In this document: one piece after another, positions 16,484 through 24,982 of the stretch
How positions within the stretch are numbered: position 1 is the first letter of the stretch
Layout of the letters: the number at the start of each line of letters is the position of its first letter
Assembly: GCF_035916875.1 (NCBI RefSeq)
Contig: NZ_JAXUHN010000039.1
Span: 1 to 36,550, forward strand
DNA length: 36,550 nucleotides
Direction: 5' to 3'
DNA from: Methylomicrobium sp035916875
Lineage (GTDB): Bacteria; Pseudomonadota; Gammaproteobacteria; Methylococcales; Methylomonadaceae
The notes under the pieces: model-generated
Told to the model about the DNA's origin: nothing
Databases searched by the model: none
The model's input: only the letters and a program-made list of their open reading frames with translations
Made by a program: the position numbers and the translations under genes

Positions 16484-17815
16484 TCAGGCCGTTTTCTTGA
16501 ATGTTTTTTCCGACATGATGTCGACGACCTGGTGCGCGCTGCGCAGGGCGCCCTCGATAAATCCCTGATAGTCAGAAAAAGCCTCGCCGCAGATATGTAC
16601 GTTCAAGGGGGCGTGGCGCTCTAGCGAAAAGGCCGCCATCCTATCCTGAACGTTCCAAGACAATACGCCCGGTTTCCAGAGGTGACAGGCGGCGCCGTAA
16701 GGCTCTATGCCCCAGTGCCGGATGCCGTAGCTCAGGATACGCTTCGGGTCGATGTTCATGAAGCGCGCGAAGGCTTGCGGCAGTTCCTTGTCGCCGTCGA
16801 TTTCGGCCCGCGTTTCGTAGCCCTTGCGAATGTATTGGCTCCAGAAATTCAGATACGGCCGGTCCGCATACACCATGATCAGACCCTTGCCATCCCGGCG
16901 TCGATAATGCATTTCGCGCGCGGGCAGGCGCCTAAGGTCTCGGTGCGGAATGTCCAACACCGAGCCGAACAGCGCCCGGATGCTCGGCGGCAGCCCATCG
17001 ATTCGGGACAGGCCGTGTTCCGGCAGCGCCAGCACGACATGCCTTGCGATGCACGACTGCCCTTCGGCGAAATGCAGTCGAACCTTGTCTCGCCCGTACG
17101 CCTCGAGTTCCACGAGGACGCGCGCCCGCTGAATCTCGACGGCGCGCATACGCAGCCGTTCGAGCATCGCCTCGGTCAACGTATGCATGCCGTGGCGCAT
17201 CGTTCTTAGAGTCGGGCTCATTTGCAGCATCTTGATCCAGGTGATCATCCAGGCGGCGGCACCCGGGTTTTCATGGATGAAATGGAAAAAACTGCCTTCC
17301 GCGACGATGTAGCGCAGGGCATTGTGGCTGATCACCTTGCCGAACACGTTTCACAGGCCCTGTTCCGATAACGGACGGCCGAAGTAAACGCCTTCGCGCC
17401 GTATCTTCTCCAGTTGTGCTTCGGTTAGCGCCATCATCTCGGCTTCGGACATGTCCAATATCCTCTGTATCGCGAGTTTGAACAGATCGAGGGTGGCGAG
17501 TCCACTTTCGGCCTTATTCAGGTGGTAATCGCATTGAAGCTGCTGATTCGGGGGACTCGAGTATTCGGGAAAGGGCTGCGTTTCGACATTCAGCTCGGTG
17601 ATCAGCTCGCCGAGGCGGAACTGCCGGATCGGATCGAAACGCATTGCCCCGTATTCCGCATCGAAGCCATGCAGCGAAAAGGTCTCCAGTTTGCCTCCGA
17701 AGCGATGGCTGCCCTCGAATAGCGCCACGCTCCAGTCGTTCGGCGCATGCATCGCGCAATACAGGCCGGCCACCCCGCCGCCCACGACGACTACATCGAA
17801 TTCTGGTGTTTGCAT
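16484..17815 (-). pseudogene. FAD-dependent amine-oxidase-like protein, interrupted by an in-frame UGA
   Basis: Translation from ATG 17815 (AGGAG just upstream) gives a flavin monoamine oxidase N-terminus with the Rossmann motif DVVVVGGGVAGLYCAMHA and LFEGSHRFGGKLET. After codon 154 a TGA (17351-17353) interrupts. The same frame continues with NVFGKVISHNALRYIVAEG to the C-terminal FAD motif ICGEAFSDYQGFIEGALRSA and a TAA at 16484. Homologous amine oxidases commonly have Trp-Asn at this point, so the TGA is best explained as a TGG-to-TGA nonsense mutation. A GTG just after the TGA could allow a separate C-terminal product, which would lack the dinucleotide fold. The gene is tail-to-tail with the P450. 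Confidence 0.8.
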
Positions 17816-18044
17816 GGTCTCTCCTGACTCTCGGGCGCGGAAAAAATGAGCCGCGCCCATATTGTGTAGAAAAGCCTTGGGGGATCGACCGAAATTGGTC
17901 TCTAGTCGAGCAATAGATCAAATCTTAATGGATGAGTTCCCTCAAGATTCCAGGCCTTTTCGAGGCGCGGCTAGCCGAGGTTTTGAAAAATATGATACAT
18001 TGAAGTGAAATTACACATAAATTTGAAGGTAAAAGGTTTAATAA

Positions 18045-18869
18045 ATGGATACAAAATCCTATGACAGGAGAAAAAAAAGATTCTGGGTACAATCCGCCTG
18101 CTGGTATGTATTCCTGGCCCTAAGCGCATATTATTTTTCTGAGCTGATGCTGTTTTATCTGCTGTGCGGCATCTATGATGTGAGCCGGAATAGCCATATT
18201 GATGCTAGGTTGGTGTACCGGTATTTTTTCGGCAATGGCGTGCCGACCTGGGTGTTGTCGCCGTTTAATATCCTGATGGATATTTTGACCTTGCCTTATA
18301 TCAATAAGAAGGTCTATCGGCTGGAGGACTTGCCGAGCGATTGTCAGCAAGAGATCCAACACATCTTGGCTACGGTCAAGTCGGAGAATATTGTAGCTAA
18401 ATTAGCTAAACGTGTTGAAAGCGTTAAAAGAGGGATGCTGTTTTTTAAATGGTATGGAATAAATATCGATAATTCCGTTAGTATTCCGGAGTTTCATCAG
18501 GATTATAAATATATCAAAACGATAGGAGTTTCCATTTTTAATAAAAAAGAGTCCACGGACGAACATTTCGGGCCGCTGCGGGCTACTTTAAGAGTACTCT
18601 ATAATATCAATGACATCCATGACAGAGCGTCATATATTAAAGTTAGAAAATTGGAAAACCATTGGTGCGATAACAAATTATTTATTTTTGACGATACGTT
18701 GTCCCATCAGTCGATTAATCAAACGGATGGCCTTCGGTATTGTCTATTCGTGGATATTGTGAGACCTAGCGTGTGCCATTTTTTAGTGAACTATATTGTG
18801 GCGTTACTTGGGGAGGTTTTACAAAAATCAAAATTTATTTTTTACGGCAGCTGGGTGCCGCTAAAGTAG
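18045..18869 (+). CDS. LpxO-like Fe(II)/2-oxoglutarate dioxygenase (aspartyl/asparaginyl beta-hydroxylase family)
   Basis: This is a 274-residue protein. Residues about 14-45 form one or two membrane segments. A conserved LSPFNILMDILTLPYINKKV stretch follows, which matches LpxO's 'APINCLMYLF..VPNRPYLD' region. FFKWYG (133-138) is also LpxO-like. The catalytic core has His174 in EHFGP, Arg183, and FIFDDTLSHQSINQ with His221, then Arg231 and DIVRP. These are the two iron histidines and the 2-oxoglutarate arginine of the AspH family. LpxO 2-hydroxylates lipid A secondary acyl chains at the inner membrane; that role is possible here but not proven. The ribosome site AAAAGG precedes ATG 18045. Confidence 0.8.
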   Translation: MDTKSYDRRKKRFWVQSACWYVFLALSAYYFSELMLFYLLCGIYDVSRNSHIDARLVYRYFFGNGVPTWVLSPFNILMDILTLPYINKKVYRLEDLPSDCQQEIQHILATVKSENIVAKLAKRVESVKRGMLFFKWYGINIDNSVSIPEFHQDYKYIKTIGVSIFNKKESTDEHFGPLRATLRVLYNINDIHDRASYIKVRKLENHWCDNKLFIFDDTLSHQSINQTDGLRYCLFVDIVRPSVCHFLVNYIVALLGEVLQKSKFIFYGSWVPLK

Positions 18870-19543
18870 TAAGTGAATGTTCAGCTCGCATTTGTCACCG
18901 GATTCGTCTTGCGATAGCATTGAGTAGCTATGCCTGCAGTCGTGGTCTTGCCGGTGCCGCCTGCGATGATCGTAAAATGAGAATGCGGCGCCAAGATGCA
19001 GGTGGTTTTTTGCCTGTCCAATTTTTCAGAGGCCCCGGTCGCCCTATTCGACGCGTTCGGCAAGTGATTTTTTGCAGCCCTTCATTAGCAGACAAAACAG
19101 CAATAAAGGGCGACTGGGCAGTGAATGGACCACGTAAATTTAGGTGCGCCCGCCTTGGTGGGCTTGTCGCGTCGAGATCTGCAATGTCAATCTTAGCGAT
19201 GAATCCTCTGTCTAAATCAATACCTACCGTGCATGCCAGTTTCTTTGGCGAATCGGTCCGTGGGTAAATTTTGGCCAGGATATATTCAAAAAAATTGCCA
19301 ACTTGATTTGTTGGCCGCTTGCGAATTTCTACTCTCGAGCCTGTCGGAAATAGCGGTTGACGGACTCGATCCACCCACTCCTTATAAAACTGTAGACTTG
19401 ACAGGACAAAATCAAACATCAGTTTAGCGTGAACCTGGCACTTTGGAGGTCCTGTTTCAGCAATAAAAACCGCCTTTGCCTTTACCAGGAGGTGATTTAT
19501 TTTTAATAGATGCGCTTCCTGTACACTTTCATGCAGGCTGAAC
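18870..19543. other. Stretch with no secure gene; one weak minus-strand reading frame (18928-19563)
   Basis: A 211-codon open frame on the minus strand starts at ATG 19563, overlapping the last 20 bases of mlaC. It encodes segments such as LMFDFVLSSLQFYKEWVDRV and FFEYILAKIYPRTD. I recognise no family, and the C-terminal third looks like random translation. A short Walker-A-like string (IIAGGTGKTTTAGIA) appears in another minus frame near 18910-18955 without any ATPase context. The region may hold decayed genes. I do not call a CDS with confidence. Confidence 0.3.
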
Positions 19544-20200
19544 TCAGCGCCCAATAGACGCATTCATCGCATTCGCATTTCTTTGGGCAAGATGAGCAAT
19601 CAGTTGATCTAGGTTACCATTGGCAACTTCGCCCATGAAACTGGTGCGGTAGTTTTGCAGCAAACTGAGGCCATCGATCTGAATGTCGTACACCTTCCAC
19701 ATGTCCCCTGTTAAAATCATCCGATAATCCACGCGTGACGGTTGCGCGCCAGGTTGGATGATTTCGGTCCGTACCACGGCATTTGTGTCTGACAGAGGTT
19801 GCATCGGCGTGGGCAGAAAGCGAATTTTCCAGTTAGCATACTCGGTGAACGCGGTAGTGAATGTACGCACTAATAGGAATCGGAATTCCTTCTTAAAACG
19901 TTCTCTCTGTTCTGCATTGGCGGTTTTCCAATTTTTACCGAGAACAAGTAAAGATACCCGATCAAAATCAACACGAGTACTGAGAATCTCGTCTACCAGC
20001 GCGGTAGCCTTTTTGAAATCGTGAATATATTCCGGCTTTCGTAACGTTGTTTGCAATTCATCGGCCGTCTGCTGGATGACATGCTGGGGAGTCATAAGAG
20101 TCTCCGCCTTCGATAGCGGAGCGCCGCCAACAAACAGCAGAAACCACACGCTGATCCAGAGCTTCACGCATGAATACGGTTTGGCAAAGTTTATTTTCAT
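19544..20200 (-). CDS. mlaC: MlaC/Ttg2D-family periplasmic phospholipid-binding protein
   Basis: This is a 218-residue protein. ATG 20200 is preferred over ATG 20236 because it begins a clean signal peptide (basic N-terminus, LWISVWFLLFVGG core, cut near SKA-E) and has AGG 7 bases upstream. The mature chain matches MlaC: QHVIQQTADELQTTL, VDFDRVSLLVLGKNWKTANA, QRERFKKEFRFLLVRTFTTA, a V-D-Y-R-M strand and a final YRTSFMGEVANGNLDQLIAH. MlaC ferries phospholipids between the MlaA outer-membrane complex and the MlaFEDB transporter. Neither is encoded nearby, so this is a solitary copy or a paralog with another partner. Confidence 0.9.
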   Translation of the reverse strand: MKINFAKPYSCVKLWISVWFLLFVGGAPLSKAETLMTPQHVIQQTADELQTTLRKPEYIHDFKKATALVDEILSTRVDFDRVSLLVLGKNWKTANAEQRERFKKEFRFLLVRTFTTAFTEYANWKIRFLPTPMQPLSDTNAVVRTEIIQPGAQPSRVDYRMILTGDMWKVYDIQIDGLSLLQNYRTSFMGEVANGNLDQLIAHLAQRNANAMNASIGR

Positions 20201-20495
20201 GTCATACCTGAATAGGAATAGAGAGAAAAAAACCACTTTCCACTAACGTTTAGGACAGCGCTATGTAAGGAAAGTTGTTAATCAGCACTGAAAATATTCC
20301 ATAATTGCCCCAACCTTGATATTAATCTTAAATTAGCCTCAATTGAAGTTGGCATTGATTTTACTTGCCAGATTTGCGTCATGTTCGTCGGAGGCGGTAG
20401 TGCGGTATTGGGTTTATGAAATAAAAAACCGCCGGGATGGGGTGAACTATTCGTCTTTATGGAGTCGAAATGTAAAAAATTATCATCCAAAAAAG

Positions 20496-20996
20496 ATGCA
20501 AGTTATTACGCGTTTTCCGATATTTATCTTGCTCGGGTTGTTTACCTTGTCGGGCTGCAGTTATCTCGAGCGCACGGTTAGACCTCATCGGCACATAGAG
20601 AAACGCGCGAGTGTGTCCGTACTACGACCCCACGAAGAGGTCGGCAAGGCGTCCTGGTATGGGCCAGGCTTTCAAGGCAAACAGACCTCGAGCGGGGAAA
20701 TATTCGATCAGAACAAGTTGACGGCGGGTTCTCTGACGCTGCCATTGGGCACTGTGGTTGAGGTCACGAATCTTCGCAACCACAAAAAGGTCGATGTCAA
20801 AATTAACGACCGCGGCCCTTGGGTCAAGGGCAGAAAAATCGACCTATCCCGCGGCGCAGCTCAAAAACTGGGGATGTTGAAAACGGGCGTGGCGCCGGTC
20901 AGGATTAAGGTTAAGTCCAGGCCATATAAGCACAGAAGTTACCATTATCATCATCAACATCATTACCGTCAGCATCGGAAAAATAGAGGAGTCTAA
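20496..20996 (+). CDS. rlpA: RlpA-family septal lytic transglycosylase lipoprotein, short form
   Basis: This is a 166-residue protein. ATG 20496 begins a lipoprotein signal (hydrophobic FPIFILLGLFTLSGC; lipobox LSGC, lipidated Cys near residue 21). A double-psi beta-barrel domain follows: GKASWYGPGFQGKQTSSGEI (Trp-Tyr-Gly signature), LPLGTVVEVTNLRNHKKVDV, INDRGPWVKGRKIDLSRGAA. RlpA cleaves denuded glycan strands at the division septum. The usual C-terminal SPOR domain is absent. Instead the protein ends in a basic, histidine-rich tail with seven His in about 15 residues (HRSYHYHHQHHYRQH). An in-frame ATG at 20343 gives a leader lacking signal features. The ribosome site is weak. Confidence 0.88.
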   Translation: MQVITRFPIFILLGLFTLSGCSYLERTVRPHRHIEKRASVSVLRPHEEVGKASWYGPGFQGKQTSSGEIFDQNKLTAGSLTLPLGTVVEVTNLRNHKKVDVKINDRGPWVKGRKIDLSRGAAQKLGMLKTGVAPVRIKVKSRPYKHRSYHYHHQHHYRQHRKNRGV

Positions 20997-21251
20997 TATA
21001 AAGAGCCTATCCTAGATGACCGCATTTTAACCCTGACATCCCTTCTGGCGAAATGCGAACTTTCCGGAGAAATGTGAATCGAAAATTTGCGGCATAATCT
21101 GCGCTCAGGCCGGATTAATCAACCCAACCCGGAAAACGTTTGATCCATGCTCGCTCGGCATCTCCTATGAATTACTGGGATTTGGACGTCAATTATAAAT
21201 GGCTGGGGGCGCGGCGCAATAAATGCTAATTGGGTATGATCAATAAGGATC

Positions 21252-23864
21252 ATGAACGAAAAAAATCTTCTCCAAGCTGTTCTGGATACCTTAAATGATG
21301 GCATCTGCCTGCTCGACGAGGAGGGGCGGGTACAGGCAGTGAATGCCGCCGCCCTGAATATTCTGAGTTACAGAGAAAATGAGCTTGTGGAGTACAGCGT
21401 GGTTGACGCATTTGCTGCCGATAGCCTCAACGCCTCCCTGGAACGTGTATTCGTCTCTGGACAGCATTGCCGTGATGAAAAAGGCATATTCAAACGCAAG
21501 AACGGTATCGCTATTTCTGTGTCGTATAGTCTTGATCCTGTCCGTGTGGGAGGCAACGTGGGCGGGGCAGTGCTCCAATTTCGCGAGATGACTTCGCTAC
21601 CGGTTTGCGATGTGGCCTTGCGCGATAGCGAATCGAAGTTTGGTGCAATACTGGATACCATTATCGACGGTGTTATCGCCATCGATGAAAGCTGTATCAT
21701 TCAATTATTTAACCCTGCGGCCGAGATATTATTCGGGTATAGGCGCGAGGAAGTCTTGGGGTTTAACGTCAATCTACTCATGCCCTCCCCAGATCATGAT
21801 GCGCACGACGGTTATATTGCAAATTATCTGAGAACAGACGTCAAAAAGATCATCGGTATCGGCCGGGAGGTAACCGGCAAGCGCAAGGACGGAACTCTCT
21901 TTCCTTTGCATTTATCCATCGGAGAAGCAGTGCTGGGTGATAGACGGTTGTTTGTCGGCATCATTCACGATCTGACATCCAGAAAACGAGCCGAGGAAAA
22001 ACTGATTACCCTTTCCAGAGCGGTGGAGCAAAGCCCCAGCGCCGTGATGATCGCCAACTCGGACGGAATGATCGAATACGTGAATACGAGTTTCACCATT
22101 CTGACAGGTTACACCTGTGAGGATATCCTTGGGAAAAGCCCGTCCCTGTTGCGATCGCCACATACTTCTCCTGAACAATACCGAAGGCTGAAAGAAACCC
22201 TTCTTGAAGGGGGAGAATGGCGGGAAGAAATTCAGGATAGAAAAAAAAGTGGTGAGCTCTATTGGGCATTGGAAACCATCTCACCCGTACGTAATGGAGC
22301 GGGGATCATCACCCATTTTTTGGCCATCCAACAGGATATTACCGAACAAAAACAGAACAAGGAAGCTTTGCTGGCCAGCGAAGAACGCTTCAGGAAAGTG
22401 GCCGAAATGAGCGGCGAATGGTTGTGGGAGCAGGACCTCGAGGGGTTTTATACCTACAGTAGCAGTGCGGTACGACAGATTCTCGGGTATGAACCTGAGG
22501 AAATTCTTGGCAAATCTTATTTGAAACTGTTAACGGACGAGGATAAGGAGTACTGGACGACCGAATTGCCTTCGGAACCGAAAGTTCAGAAACCCTTCTA
22601 CCACTTGGTTAACCGATACCGCCACAAGGACGGTCGGGAGATATTCACCGAGTCCACTGGCAAACCGCTTTTTGGGGAAGATGGTCGGCTGATCAAATGG
22701 CTTGGCGTAGACCACGATATTACTGCCCGCAAGCTCTACGAAGATGCACTGCAACTGCGCGACCGCGCCATCGAAGCAGCGAGCGTGGGAATCAACATCG
22801 CCAATGCCCGCGAGAAGCATAATCCCAACATTTATGTGAACCCCGCGTTGAGCCGTATAACCGGTTACACTCGCGAAGAACTGTTGGGCCAGAGCATGCG
22901 GATCTTGCAGGGGCCGGACACCGACAAGACCGCTATTGAGGAAATCAGCTGTGCTCTACGGGAAGGGCGTAGTTGCGAGGTGGTTTTGAAAAATTATCGC
23001 AAGGAAGGTACGCCTTACTGGAACGAGCTGCTCATCTCGCCGGTATGGGACTCCGCCGACAAATTGACCCACTTCATCGGCGTCCATTCTGATGTGACCG
23101 AACGGCGTCGGGCCGAGGAAGAACGACATGAATTGGAAATCGCGAAACAAATCCAGCTCTCGCTCCTACCAAAGGCGCCGCTAATATTGGAGGGCATCCA
23201 GGTCGCAGGTATTTGCCTTCCGGCAACCCATGTCGGAGGCGATTATTACGATTATTTTTACTCCAGCGACACCCTGCATATCGTCATCGCCGACGTGTCG
23301 GGACATAGCATGGGCGCCGCCCTGATCATAGCAGGGCTGCGCAGCACTCTCAAGGCAGAAACTAGCAAGACCGACGCCTTGCTGACGCACGATGGCACGG
23401 CGGCAACTCTGCTCGCCCTGAACGAGTTGCTCTATGATGATCTCAATGGTGCGGACCTTTTTATCACCATGTTCTATATGCGCTACAACTCAAATTTACG
23501 GCAACTTTGTTACGCCAATGCCGGCCATAATTGTCCGTTGTTATTGATTGAAAATGAGTCGAGTTGCCAAGAACTGGACGCTGAAGGGATGATTATTGGA
23601 ATTAAAAAAGATGTCGTGTTCGAGGAAAAATGCGTGCAACTCAAAAAAGGAGATAAGGTGCTACTTTACACGGATGGCGTCACTGAGGCTCAGAACCCGG
23701 AAGGGGAGTTCTTCGGGGTTGCCCGATTGTGCGAACTTTTTTCCTCCCAAAGTCAGGCATCTCCCGAAGCCACCATCAACACCATCCTTGAAGCACTGCG
23801 CTCATTTTGTTGCGGTCATTCATTCGATGATGATGTCACTATGGTCGTGCTGAAAGTAGAGTAA
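21252..23864 (+). CDS. Multi-PAS SpoIIE/PP2C phosphatase with FixL-type heme PAS and LOV-like domain
   Basis: This is an 870-residue cytoplasmic protein. PAS1 spans about 1-115. PAS2 (126-247) is FixL-like: FNVNLLMPSPD, His185 in AHDGYIANY, IIGIGREVTGKRKDGTLFPL with Arg205, matching the FixL proximal heme His and O2-gating Arg at the same 20-residue spacing. PAS3 (250-366) is NifL-like and PAS4 is 377-495. PAS5 (500-618) is LOV-like: IYVNPALSRITGYTREELLG, QSMRILQGPDTD, NYRKEGTPYWNELLISPV, with Met549 where LOV has its photoactive Cys. The SpoIIE phosphatase domain (625-870) keeps metal aspartates in VGGDYYDY, IADVSGHSMG, YTDGVTEA and DDDVT. Such RsbU-type enzymes dephosphorylate anti-anti-sigma factors or act on stand-alone targets. 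No partner kinase or antagonist is visible. The ribosome site AAGGA is close to the ATG. Confidence 0.93.
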   Translation: MNEKNLLQAVLDTLNDGICLLDEEGRVQAVNAAALNILSYRENELVEYSVVDAFAADSLNASLERVFVSGQHCRDEKGIFKRKNGIAISVSYSLDPVRVGGNVGGAVLQFREMTSLPVCDVALRDSESKFGAILDTIIDGVIAIDESCIIQLFNPAAEILFGYRREEVLGFNVNLLMPSPDHDAHDGYIANYLRTDVKKIIGIGREVTGKRKDGTLFPLHLSIGEAVLGDRRLFVGIIHDLTSRKRAEEKLITLSRAVEQSPSAVMIANSDGMIEYVNTSFTILTGYTCEDILGKSPSLLRSPHTSPEQYRRLKETLLEGGEWREEIQDRKKSGELYWALETISPVRNGAGIITHFLAIQQDITEQKQNKEALLASEERFRKVAEMSGEWLWEQDLEGFYTYSSSAVRQILGYEPEEILGKSYLKLLTDEDKEYWTTELPSEPKVQKPFYHLVNRYRHKDGREIFTESTGKPLFGEDGRLIKWLGVDHDITARKLYEDALQLRDRAIEAASVGINIANAREKHNPNIYVNPALSRITGYTREELLGQSMRILQGPDTDKTAIEEISCALREGRSCEVVLKNYRKEGTPYWNELLISPVWDSADKLTHFIGVHSDVTERRRAEEERHELEIAKQIQLSLLPKAPLILEGIQVAGICLPATHVGGDYYDYFYSSDTLHIVIADVSGHSMGAALIIAGLRSTLKAETSKTDALLTHDGTAATLLALNELLYDDLNGADLFITMFYMRYNSNLRQLCYANAGHNCPLLLIENESSCQELDAEGMIIGIKKDVVFEEKCVQLKKGDKVLLYTDGVTEAQNPEGEFFGVARLCELFSSQSQASPEATINTILEALRSFCCGHSFDDDVTMVVLKVE

Positions 23865-24225
23865 CGTAGATGGCATGACTAAAACCTGGCTGGAGCTGGC
23901 GGTAGCTAAACATGTAAAACGGCTTTCATTTTTTTCCACTTGGGGTATATATTCCCAGGGCGGGGTGCGCCAGGAAAAAATTTCACAATTAGGTTTGCAT
24001 GATATTTGAGTAGAATTCGGCCAGCCATCCCTGTTTGTAATTTGGATTTGATCTGGTGAACAAAGTCAAGTCGAACCGTAGCTACCGGCCAAGAAGAGTC
24101 AGTCGCAAGCTCACAGTGAACGGAGGCTCAACTTTAAAAGGTGGGCATTTAACGATCACTATTGAAAATGGTCATTTTTATAGTTTTCCGGTGAGCTGCG
24201 GGCTGAAACTCCTTTGTTCAAGGCT
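23865..24225. other. Intergenic stretch; one possible small ORF (GTG 24056 to TAA 24229, plus strand)
   Basis: No recognised gene lies here. A 57-codon plus-strand frame from GTG 24056 encodes a basic start and then LTVNGGSTLKGGHLTITIEN, ending convergently inside the end of the next gene. It has no clear ribosome site and no family match. I treat it as unproven. Confidence 0.3.
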
Positions 24226-24615
24226 TTAAGCCGCAAACGGCTTGCTTAGCTTCGGCATTTGCGGCTTTGCCGGCTTTAGTCTTTGCGAACAGCCTTTCTT
24301 CACCTCCATTGGGGTAGCATTCAAAGCGGCAAAAGACGATACCTCGGATGATCTTGTCAAAACGAGTGCCCTTTCCTTGTGCATCCTTTCCAGAGCTGCT
24401 CGCGCCTCCTTGCGTAATTTGAACGGTCCATGAAATTCGGCGTGGTCGTTAAATCGCCTGGCCCGAATATGTTCCGGCCAGTTAACGACATAATAGCCGG
24501 GCGCCAAGGACTGTCCATGGTTGGTGCAATACTTTCTTTGATAAGACTCCGAATCGACGAGCCAATAATCACGGATGACTGCGACAATCTCAAAAATATC
24601 ATAATCCGCATCCAT
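24226..24615 (-). CDS. Hypothetical protein, small and basic at the C-terminus
   Basis: This is a 129-residue protein. ATG 24615 is preceded by AAAGGGGA at a workable distance. The first 85 residues look like a folded alpha/beta domain (DYDIFEIVAVIRDYWLVDSE, APGYYVVNWPEHIRARRFND, HGPFKLRKEARAALERMHKE). The last 40 residues are low-complexity and Lys/Pro/Ser-rich (QRLKPAKPQMPKLSKP), probably disordered. There is no signal peptide. I recognise no family. It sits between the phosphatase and the FixJ-type regulator but reads against the former. Confidence 0.55.
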   Translation of the reverse strand: MDADYDIFEIVAVIRDYWLVDSESYQRKYCTNHGQSLAPGYYVVNWPEHIRARRFNDHAEFHGPFKLRKEARAALERMHKERALVLTRSSEVSSFAALNATPMEVKKGCSQRLKPAKPQMPKLSKPFAA

Positions 24616-24982
24616 TGAGTAGTTCCCCTTTAATAGAATGGATCAAAACCGAATGCATCCCATACAGGACGATTCACGCCACAGGAAAAGAAACTCTAAC
24701 CATCCCTGCATACCCAGGAAGTACCTCGATCTTAACGATCAGCCGGCTCCTTTTTTGGCGAGTTCGGGCAAAGCGAGCATCTCCACAGGGATAAATTAAA
24801 GCGGATATCAGTGCGAGATAAAATACGTACAAGCGCGTACGTAAGAGCACGTATTTAATACCAGCAAAGTGAGTACGGTTCACTCATGCATTTGCTGGTG
24901 CGCGAGCGAGAGGATGTGAGCCTGATGATCTCGGCGCAAGTAATTTATAGCAAGATCAGGGTCAAAAAACTCCGGACTTAGG
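24616..24982. other. Intergenic stretch with two stem-loop-forming palindromes
   Basis: No gene was seen. aaatacgt ... acgtattt (about 24823-24856) encloses gtacaagcgcgtac. A second stem pairs accagcaaa (24860-24868) with tttgctggt (24891-24899), extended by gtgag/ctcat. They lie just 3' of the response regulator gene. Neither has a T-run on the minus strand, so they are structural or REP-like elements, not clear terminators. Confidence 0.5.

Noticed and set aside
16682..17209. 175-codon plus-strand frame inside the FAD oxidoreductase gene
   Set aside because: Its translation is low-information and the opposite strand has clear flavoprotein motifs.
17351..17353. Selenocysteine reading of the UGA in the FAD oxidoreductase
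   Set aside because: The following ~40 bases show no obvious bacterial SECIS hairpin, the family is not a known selenoprotein, and homologs favour Trp here.
18881..19063. Walker-A-like string GGTGKTTT in a minus-strand frame
   Set aside because: No Walker B, switch or other ATPase motifs surround it and the frame is only 60 codons. It is probably chance or an old remnant.
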